Of a DNA stretch of 25,603 nucleotides, positions 15,682-21,237 are shown piece by piece. The notes under the pieces are model-generated. The model was not told the origin of the DNA. It ran no database searches and saw only the letters and a program-made list of their open reading frames with translations. This stretch comes from CAIVAT01 sp038212325 (GTDB lineage: Bacteria; Bacteroidota; Bacteroidia; Bacteroidales; FEN-979). Location of the stretch: assembly GCA_038212325.1 (NCBI GenBank), contig JBBQUQ010000048.1, positions 1 through 25,603 of the forward strand, read 5' to 3'. Numbering within the stretch: the stretch's first letter is position 1; every line of letters begins with the position of its first letter. The position numbers were made by a program, and so were the translations under genes.

Positions 15682-16868
15682 TAATCAGATTCGTGGTCGT
15701 GATCATGATCATGGTGGTGATGATCGTGGGCCTGACTTTCGGAGGCAATTTTGATATACTCATCATAAGATACCTCTTTCGGATGAACGGTTATGCGCTT
15801 CTTGAAGAAGTCCATCATTTTTGCGTTGTAAAGCTGGTCGTTGATCCGCTGCACCTGCTCTTTGTTTTGCATGAAGGTGTCAACAATCGATTCATACCGT
15901 TGCTGCATTTCCGGATACATGCCTGCCATATTGATCTGGCGCAGCATGTTTGTCCTGACATAATTCCTGATCTCTTCGTCTTTAACTTCGATGCCGTTCT
16001 CTTTAATAATTTTATTTTCAATAAGTTGCCACTTCATTGATTCGGCAAATGATTCGTAATTCTTTTCAATCTCCTCTGGCGTGTACTTGCCTTCATTGTT
16101 TTCGAGGAGCCAGCGTTTAAGAAATTCATCAGGCAGGGGAAGTTCGGTATGCTTTACAAGAGCCTCGGTAATGCTGTTGAAAAGGAGTTTGTCAGTTTCG
16201 GCAGCGAAACTCAAGGCAGCATTTTTTTTAACCTGCCCGCGGAATTCTTCCTCGGTCTCCAGGTTAAGCCCGGGATAAACCATGTTGAAAAAATCAGCGT
16301 TCATCTCTGCCGGTTCCAAGGCAGGCTCTTTGATTTCCGCAGCCTTATCTTCGGGCTCGCCAACCACAACTGCATCTTCAATGGCTGAATCGCCGGCGAC
16401 AGGCTTACCAAACCGTTTCCGGGTATCTGCAATATACTTGTCGACCATTTCGTCGTCAACAGTGATGACGTAGTTGTCAATCTTCATATCCTGATCAACC
16501 GGGACCGTAAAAGCCGGCGTCATGCCGAGGTCAAAATAGAATTCAAACGAATCCTGGCTCTCAAAATCAATGGCCGCATTCTTTTCCGTGTTCGGCAACG
16601 GGTTGCCAAGAATGTCAATTTTTTCCTCCCTGATGTAATTGACCAGGCCGTCGGAGATCAATTTATTCACTTCATCGGCAAGAATTGCCTTCCCGTACAT
16701 TTTTTTCAGCAGGCCTGTGGGTATGTGCCCCGGCCTGAAGCCCGGAATGTTGGCTTTACGCCTGTAGTCGGCAATTTGTTTTTCAACGGTTGCGGCATAA
16801 TCTTCGGGGCCGATCTCGATTTTCAGCAGGGCAGTGAGATTACCGGTGCTTTCTTTTGTAATGTTCAT
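15681..16868 (-). CDS. tig: Trigger factor, apparently without the PPIase domain and with a His-rich tail
   Basis: A 395-residue ribosome-associated chaperone. The N-terminal ribosome-binding domain (1-115) has the exit-tunnel signature GFRPGHIPTGLLKKMYG (43-59). The C-terminal chaperone arms run from about 205 (EEEFRGQVKKNAALSF) to 360. Between them the FKBP-like PPIase domain of some 90-100 residues appears to be missing: only an acidic linker of about 50 residues (155-205) joins the two parts. The last 15 residues hold eight histidines alternating with aspartates (H381-H392). The ATG at 16868 gives MNITKESTGN, the normal start; the frame continues upstream through tRNA-Leu but is not coding there. 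It is followed by clpP and clpX, the classical order. Confidence 0.93.
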   Translation of the reverse strand: MNITKESTGNLTALLKIEIGPEDYAATVEKQIADYRRKANIPGFRPGHIPTGLLKKMYGKAILADEVNKLISDGLVNYIREEKIDILGNPLPNTEKNAAIDFESQDSFEFYFDLGMTPAFTVPVDQDMKIDNYVITVDDEMVDKYIADTRKRFGKPVAGDSAIEDAVVVGEPEDKAAEIKEPALEPAEMNADFFNMVYPGLNLETEEEFRGQVKKNAALSFAAETDKLLFNSITEALVKHTELPLPDEFLKRWLLENNEGKYTPEEIEKNYESFAESMKWQLIENKIIKENGIEVKDEEIRNYVRTNMLRQINMAGMYPEMQQRYESIVDTFMQNKEQVQRINDQLYNAKMMDFFKKRITVHPKEVSYDEYIKIASESQAHDHHHHDHDHDHESD

Positions 16869-16938
16869 GTAAATGATGTTGTCTTTATTGGTAAAAATAT
16901 ACACATTTATCCCATTGCCGGGTATAAGCCGGGTGTTG

Positions 16939-17020
16939 TGCGGATGAAGGGACTCGAACCCCCACGCCCGAAGGCACAAGATCCTAAGTCTTGCGCGGCT
17001 ACCAATTACGCCACATCCGC
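16939..17020 (-). tRNA. tRNA-Leu (anticodon UAG)
   Basis: An 82-nt class II tRNA. The acceptor stem GCGGATG pairs fully with CATCCGC; the anticodon stem CAAGA/TCTTG encloses loop CTTAGGA with anticodon TAG. There is a long variable arm (TGCCTTCGGGCGT) and a TTCGAGT T-loop. The discriminator is A and the CCA end is not encoded. It precedes tig by 70 bp on the same strand and has its own promoter. Confidence 0.95.
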
Positions 17021-17042
17021 ATTGAGGCCAGAAAATGGAGTG

Positions 17043-17074
17043 CAAAGGTACACTTTTTTTTCGAACAGTTACAA
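17043..17074 (-). promoter_or_regulatory. Promoter for tRNA-Leu
   Basis: On the minus strand TTG (17074-17072), a 21-bp spacer and TACCTTTG (17050-17043) fit the Bacteroidota consensus. The start site would be about 16 nt before the mature tRNA 5' end. It may also transcribe tig, clpP and clpX. Confidence 0.65.
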
Positions 17075-17094
17075 TCTTCTTTCCTTCACCAAAG

Positions 17095-17252
17095 CACCTC
17101 ACCCCCGGCACCCCCTCTCCTAAAGGCGAGGGGGACATTCTTCGTTAGGCAGGAGCCAGCCAATTCCCCTTCTCTTTCAGGTGAAGGGGTCAGGGGGGTG
17201 AGGTGGTTTAAATTAAATGTAAATTGAAATGTACAATTTTGTCCCGTTTAAT
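17095..17252 (-). repeat. Dispersed composite repeat, copy B
   Basis: Inverted relative to copy A (2966-3138). Read on the minus strand it runs from ATTAAACGGGA through an AT-rich block and the C-rich arm (ACCACCTCACCCCCCTGACC, then CTGAAAGAGAAGGGG) to GCCTAACGAAGAATGTCCCC and a second arm CTCGCCTTTAGGAGAGGGGG. The two C-rich arms (17095-17136 and about 17161-17208) face each other as an imperfect inverted repeat of roughly 45 bp, so the element has a MITE-like form. It encodes no protein. Confidence 0.7.
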
Positions 17253-17354
17253 TTATAACAGTAATATTATTGTGCCGTTTTCGTTAAATGATTGCATGGA
17301 ATTGTATTTGTCTGTGTTTTCGATCGCACGTCTCTTAAATAACTGCCAGATTCA

Positions 17355-18845
17355 ATGAGGATTGTTTATAGAGTTGTCTTTGTAATAATGCTGACCATCC
17401 CCTGTGCTTCCGCGTATGCACAGGATATGCTTGGATCCACTTTAGGCAATTATGCAGGGGTGAACAGCCTTCAGTTGAATCCCAGCGCGCTTCACAATTC
17501 AAAATCCTACCTTGACATCCATCTTATCGGCCTTGATTTTTTTGTGCAGAACAACTATCTGTATATGCCTAAGTCTGAATACAGGTTCGGCAATTTTTAT
17601 AAATCAGGCTATGAGTGGCCGACCCACACGGAAGATTATGTTTCAGAACAACGTATTTTTTATCATTACACGAATTTGAAGTACAAGAATGCCTACGTGC
17701 AAGCGCGCATCGACGGGCCGGGAGCCATGCTTGTGTGGGGACACCAAGCATTTGCGGTAAGTACCGCTGTGCGAACCATTACTTCAGCGGTGAACCTTCC
17801 GTATGAGTTGGCAAATTTCATCTATCTCGGGCTCAGCTACACACCCCAGCAGAATATCAACTACGCTGACCATGGTCCGATTAAGGCTTCTGCGATGTCG
17901 TGGGCTGAGATAGGTTTAAGCTACAGCAATACTTTTCATGCACGTGGCTTTAATACGCTCTCGGTGGGGATTTCGTTGAAGCGGCTTCTCGGGCTGGGAG
18001 GAATGTACCTGAATGCCAGGAATCTGGATTACATTGTACCGAACGATTCAACGTTTGACATCAGCAACATGGATGCAGATATTGGCTTATCACTGCCGGT
18101 TGATTACAATAGCAATACGGCGCTCACCTCCCCCTTGTTCAAAGGAGGCGGGTTTGGCGTCGATCTGGGTATGACCTACACGAGGCTTGCTCACTATCAT
18201 GAGGATCAGTATTTCAATACGCTGTGTGCACAGAAGTATGAGGATTATCGTTACAGGATCGGAGTTGCCTTAATCGACATCGGCGGAATCAGGTTCAGCG
18301 ACAATGCAACCCGGATGAAGATTGACAATCAAAGTTCATACTGGACCAATGTTAACAGCCTTAAGTTCACGTCAATTAACCAGTTTCTCGACACCCTCAG
18401 CTACCAGTTTTACGGAGATAACACCTCGGCATATGCCGGAGACAACTTTACCTTATGGCTGCCATCCGCTTTAAGCGTTCAGTTTGATTACCATGTCCAG
18501 CGGTCCTGGTACGTCAATGCAAGCCTTATTTATGGGTTCCCGCTGTCGAAGTCGGCAATAAACAGGCCTGCTGAACTTTCGGTTACCCCGCGATACGAAG
18601 CCGGATGGTTTGAAGCCAGCATGCCGGTCTCCCTGTATAACTGGCAGCTTGCAAGGATTGGTTTGGCGCTGAGGGTTTACGGGATAACGATCGGCACCGA
18701 TAAATTGGGAGGATACTTACATTTCAGCGATTTTACCGGGTTGGATTTTTACATGTCGTTCAAGTTTTATTTTGAGAAAGGCAAATGCAGGAACAAAGGC
18801 CCGGTTCATTGCGGGGGCAATGAGCAGAAGAAATATAAGCATTAA
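17355..18845 (+). CDS. DUF5723 outer-membrane beta-barrel protein
   Basis: A 496-residue exported protein of unknown function. A signal peptide (MRIVYRVVFVIMLTIPCASAYAQ) is followed by DMLGSTLGNYAGVNSLQLNPSALHNSKSYLDIHLIGLDFF, which is characteristic of DUF5723: an early NPS/NPA motif and aromatic-rich beta strands. Many alternating hydrophobic strands follow, and it ends near YLHFSDFTGLDFYMSFKFYF with a short basic tail. It is expected in the outer membrane and its general architecture resembles PorV-like barrels. It stands alone on the plus strand, and its stop overlaps that of the convergent ABC permease. Confidence 0.82.
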   Translation: MRIVYRVVFVIMLTIPCASAYAQDMLGSTLGNYAGVNSLQLNPSALHNSKSYLDIHLIGLDFFVQNNYLYMPKSEYRFGNFYKSGYEWPTHTEDYVSEQRIFYHYTNLKYKNAYVQARIDGPGAMLVWGHQAFAVSTAVRTITSAVNLPYELANFIYLGLSYTPQQNINYADHGPIKASAMSWAEIGLSYSNTFHARGFNTLSVGISLKRLLGLGGMYLNARNLDYIVPNDSTFDISNMDADIGLSLPVDYNSNTALTSPLFKGGGFGVDLGMTYTRLAHYHEDQYFNTLCAQKYEDYRYRIGVALIDIGGIRFSDNATRMKIDNQSSYWTNVNSLKFTSINQFLDTLSYQFYGDNTSAYAGDNFTLWLPSALSVQFDYHVQRSWYVNASLIYGFPLSKSAINRPAELSVTPRYEAGWFEASMPVSLYNWQLARIGLALRVYGITIGTDKLGGYLHFSDFTGLDFYMSFKFYFEKGKCRNKGPVHCGGNEQKKYKH

Positions 18846-19951
18846 TCTGCCGACATCCTTACATCGAGGGCATCGCGCAAGGCATTGCCCATCAGCATGA
18901 ACGCCAGTACCATCAGCATGATCGCCAGCCCCGGCAGGATGGCCAGGTAGGCATAGTCCAGTACGATATAGCCGTAGTTTTCCTTGATCATCGATCCCCA
19001 GGATGGGACAGGCGGCTGTACGCCGAGCCCCAGGAAACTCAACCCGGCTTCCATGAGGATGGCCGAGGCAAAATTCGCAGCAGAAATAACAATAACGGCA
19101 GCCATTACATTTGGCAGGATGTGGTTGAAAATGATCCTGAAATCGGAAAACCCCAGCGCCCTGGCAGCTTCTACATATTCCTTTTCACGGATGCTCAGAA
19201 TCTGCCCGCGAACTACCCTGGCGACTTCAACCCACATCGTAAGTCCTACCGCAATAAAAACCTGCCAGAACCCCTTGCCCAATGCAAAGGTAATCGCAAT
19301 GACCAGCAACAGGGTAGGGATGGACCACACCACATTGATCAGCCACATGATCAGGTTGTCAACCCATCCGCGGTAATAGCCGCCTATCGCCCCGACAAAG
19401 ATCCCGATGACCAGGGAGATCAACACTGAAATCAGTCCGACGGAGAGGCTGACACGGGTGCCGATCATCAACATGCTCAGGTAATCGCGACCGAAACGAT
19501 CGGTTCCGACCCAAAATGTTTTTTTTACAGGATTTTCCACTTCACTCAGCAGCAGGATCTTAACCTGCGATGCATCACCCGGTGCAGCGCCATATTCGAT
19601 ATATGAAATGCGGTTGTGATGGATGGCATAGGCACGTATGGGTATATGCTGCATGCCTGCCTTTTTGCCTGAAATCATGGTGTTCAGGAAGGAATTCCCG
19701 GGTACAGGTAAATTGCTCCTGACCGGCAGCATGGTGACCTTAAATCCCGGCTTTTTTAGACCAAGCTCAAGGTACTGGTCATTGGCAAAGGGAGTGGAGT
19801 CAGGCGTGATGAGGTATCCGAGGATTGCAACCAACGCGGCGATCCCGATAAAAATAAGTGATCCGAATCCCAGGTGATTTTTTTTAAATTTTTTCCATGC
19901 CAGGGAACTGAGGGACCCGGAGGTGATGGTTGTGCGCTTATGAAAAATCAC
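18842..19951 (-). CDS. ABC transporter permease, OppC/DppC type
   Basis: A 369-residue inner-membrane permease of the peptide/nickel ABC importer family. A first transmembrane helix (FGSLIFIGIAALVAILGYLI) is followed by a periplasmic insertion of about 110 residues, then FWVGTDRFGRDYLSMLMIGTRVSL and five further helices of the BPD_transp_1 domain. The EAA loop that contacts the ATPase is EAARALGFSDFRIIFNHILPN. The frame opens at a TTG at 20011, but that would run through the tRNA-His promoter; GTG at 19951 gives a more normal N-terminus and is preferred with moderate certainty. No OppB, ATPase or binding protein is next to it. Confidence 0.88.
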   Translation of the reverse strand: MIFHKRTTITSGSLSSLAWKKFKKNHLGFGSLIFIGIAALVAILGYLITPDSTPFANDQYLELGLKKPGFKVTMLPVRSNLPVPGNSFLNTMISGKKAGMQHIPIRAYAIHHNRISYIEYGAAPGDASQVKILLLSEVENPVKKTFWVGTDRFGRDYLSMLMIGTRVSLSVGLISVLISLVIGIFVGAIGGYYRGWVDNLIMWLINVVWSIPTLLLVIAITFALGKGFWQVFIAVGLTMWVEVARVVRGQILSIREKEYVEAARALGFSDFRIIFNHILPNVMAAVIVISAANFASAILMEAGLSFLGLGVQPPVPSWGSMIKENYGYIVLDYAYLAILPGLAIMLMVLAFMLMGNALRDALDVRMSAD

Positions 19952-19971
19952 TTGAAGAATGTGAATTGTGG

Positions 19972-20002
19972 TTTGCCAGATAATTTTTTTATCGTACTTT
20001 TG
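19972..20002 (+). promoter_or_regulatory. Promoter for tRNA-His
   Basis: TTTG (19972-19975), a 19-bp spacer and TACTTTTG (19995-20002) match the Bacteroidota consensus exactly. The start would be only about 6-8 nt before the tRNA. This is the clearest promoter in the window. Confidence 0.75.
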
Positions 20003-20015
20003 CAAAATCAAACAT

Positions 20016-20090
20016 GGTGGTCGTAGCTCAGTTGGTTAGAGCGATAGATTGTGGATCTATAGGTCGTGGGTTCAAGCCCCATCTTCCACC
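20016..20090 (+). tRNA. tRNA-His (anticodon GUG) with acceptor-stem mismatches
   Basis: The anticodon stem ATAGA/TCTAT encloses loop TTGTGGA with anticodon GTG; the D stem GCTC/GAGC and the T arm (GTGGG, TTCAAGC, CCCAT) are well formed. The extra G(-1) at 20016 opposite C73 is the histidine identity element. In the acceptor stem G1-C72, T2-A71, G3-C70, G4-C69 and G7-C66 pair, but T5/T68 and C6/T67 do not. CCA is not encoded. The gene has a strong promoter and terminator, so it is probably expressed. Confidence 0.9.
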
Positions 20091-20093
20091 CTG

Positions 20094-20120
20094 AAAAGGC
20101 TGCAACCCGCAGCCTTTTTT
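20094..20120. terminator. Bidirectional terminator between tRNA-His and the thioredoxin-fold gene
   Basis: A perfect 10-bp stem (AAAAGGCTGC / GCAGCCTTTT) with loop AACCC. On the plus strand six T residues end the tRNA-His transcript; on the minus strand a T4 tail serves the convergent gene, whose stop codon (20119-20121) touches the stem. Confidence 0.85.
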
Positions 20121-20685
20121 ATTTAAGTTCACCCTTGAAATTCGCCCGGTACTCCTCCCAGGTGCCTTTTAAATAGGCGTCTGAGCCGAAATAGGTGATC
20201 ACCCCTTCAAATTCTTTTGCGGGTTGATATCCTGCCACAACGGTTAATTTCTGTCCTTTATCATTTAAAAACACATACGAAGGATATGACATTTTTCCTC
20301 CCAGGAGTTCAACAGCTAGCTTGTGCGTACTTCGTTTCCCGGTTGGATTAGGGTTGGTAAATATTTGACCGTCAAGAATTACGGTGTCTTTACGCTCAGC
20401 ATCAAGCTTAACACAATAATAATGCTCACTCATGTATTTTGCAATATATGGGTTGGCAAAGGTCTCGGCATCCATTTTCTTGCACCATCCGCACCATTCC
20501 GTGAAAACATCAACAAACATTTTCTTTGGCTTCTTTTTATTCAACTTATAGGCCTCTTCAAAGGAATACCACTTGATTGCCCCGTTTTTACCGGCAGGGG
20601 CCTGCTTCACCTGGGCGCTGAGTGAGCTGGAGAAATAAAATGCAACGGAAAATATTGCTATGAAAATCAGTTTTTGTTTTTTCAT
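20119..20685 (-). CDS. Exported thioredoxin-fold protein (CGWC)
   Basis: A 188-residue protein with a signal peptide (MKKQKLIFIAIFSVAFYFSSSLSAQ) and a thioredoxin-like domain. The redox motif is TEWCGWCKKMD (C65, C68) and the cis-proline loop is MSYPSYVFLNDKGQ. The arrangement KPKKMFVDVFTEWCGWC resembles DUF255/thioredoxin_7 proteins. It probably acts in the periplasm as a thiol-disulfide reductant or isomerase; the partner is unknown. It lies downstream of smpB on the same strand, separated by 108 bp containing repeats, and ends in the shared terminator. Confidence 0.88.
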   Translation of the reverse strand: MKKQKLIFIAIFSVAFYFSSSLSAQVKQAPAGKNGAIKWYSFEEAYKLNKKKPKKMFVDVFTEWCGWCKKMDAETFANPYIAKYMSEHYYCVKLDAERKDTVILDGQIFTNPNPTGKRSTHKLAVELLGGKMSYPSYVFLNDKGQKLTVVAGYQPAKEFEGVITYFGSDAYLKGTWEEYRANFKGELK

Positions 20686-20715
20686 TGTTCAGGATTATTA
20701 GAAATATTCAAATTC

Positions 20716-20754
20716 AACCGCAAAGATCACAAAGATTTTGTAAAGATCGCAAAC
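20716..20754. repeat. Degenerate CGCAAAG-type repeat
   Basis: Several short near-copies of CGCAAAGATC / CACAAAGATT / GTAAAGATCGCAAA lie in the 108-bp gap between smpB and the thioredoxin-fold gene. This pattern recalls a dispersed intergenic repeat family (CGCAAAG tandem words) widespread in bacteria. Only one copy is visible here. Confidence 0.5.
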
Positions 20755-20770
20755 AAAAATCAATTGGCCC

Positions 20771-20798
20771 CGTCACGCGTCACGCGTCACGCGTTACC
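20771..20798. repeat. 7-bp tandem repeat at the smpB 3' end
   Basis: Three perfect units of CGTCACG (20771-20791) and a fourth degenerate unit CGTTACC (20792-20798). The degenerate unit contains the smpB stop codon (TAA on the minus strand, 20794-20796). Confidence 0.85.
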
Positions 20799-21237
20799 CA
20801 TTTCGTTCCATTTCCCGCATATGATCCTTCTGCTTCAATGTTTCCCGTTTGTCATAGGCATGCTTTCCGCGTGCAAGGGCGATGGTGAGCTTTGCCAGCC
20901 CGTTTTCATTGATAAACAGCAGGACGGGGATGATGGTGAATCCGCGTTCTTTGACTTTGACGGCAAGTTTTTTCAATTCCCGTTTCGTCAGCAGCAGTTT
21001 GCGGTCCCGTTTGGGTTCATGGTTGTAGTGTGTTCCGAAGGCATATTCGGCGATGTGCATGTTGCGCACAAAAAGTTCCGTGCCGGTAAACGAACAATAT
21101 GCATCAGCAAGCGAGGCGGTGCCATCCCTGATTGATTTGATCTCCGTTCCTGTAAGCAAAATGCCTGCAGTAACCTCCTGGATCAGGAAGTATTCGTGCG
21201 ATGCACGTTTATTGCGGATGCTTACTGACTTTACCAT
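20794..21237 (-). CDS. smpB: SsrA-binding protein SmpB
   Basis: A 147-residue RNA-binding protein that brings tmRNA to stalled ribosomes; the tagged products are degraded mainly by ClpXP, also encoded here. Conserved marks are RNKRASHEYFL near the start, GTEIKSIRDGTASL, EPKRDRKLLLTKRELKKL and the C-terminal GKHAYDKRETLKQKD tail that mimics mRNA in the A site. Its ATG abuts the stop of the M16 peptidase gene with no spacer, indicating coupling. The stop codon lies within a 7-bp tandem repeat. Confidence 0.96.
   Translation of the reverse strand: MVKSVSIRNKRASHEYFLIQEVTAGILLTGTEIKSIRDGTASLADAYCSFTGTELFVRNMHIAEYAFGTHYNHEPKRDRKLLLTKRELKKLAVKVKERGFTIIPVLLFINENGLAKLTIALARGKHAYDKRETLKQKDHMREMERNG

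Larger units (their letters stand above)
17021..17354. other. 334-bp intergenic region between tRNA-Leu and the DUF5723 gene
   Basis: It holds the tRNA-Leu promoter (17043-17074), the composite repeat copy B (17095-17252), and about 100 bp of AT-rich sequence before the DUF5723 ATG. I see no gene in it. No complete TAnnTTTG promoter for the DUF5723 gene is obvious; TGTATTTG near 17300 is only a partial match. Confidence 0.8.

Noticed and set aside
16869..17138. In-frame 90-residue N-terminal extension of trigger factor
   Set aside because: It reads through the whole tRNA-Leu gene and repeat copy B; the ATG at 16868 gives the standard N-terminus.
18118..18160. CTCACCTCCCCCTTG...AAAGGAGGCGGG as a third copy of the dispersed repeat
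   Set aside because: It encodes part of the DUF5723 barrel in frame (SPLFKGGGFGVDLG) and shares only short C-rich words with the repeat.
19952..20011. TTG at 20011 as the start of the ABC permease
   Set aside because: The resulting coding sequence would cover the tRNA-His promoter; GTG at 19951 leaves the promoter free and gives a normal N-terminus.
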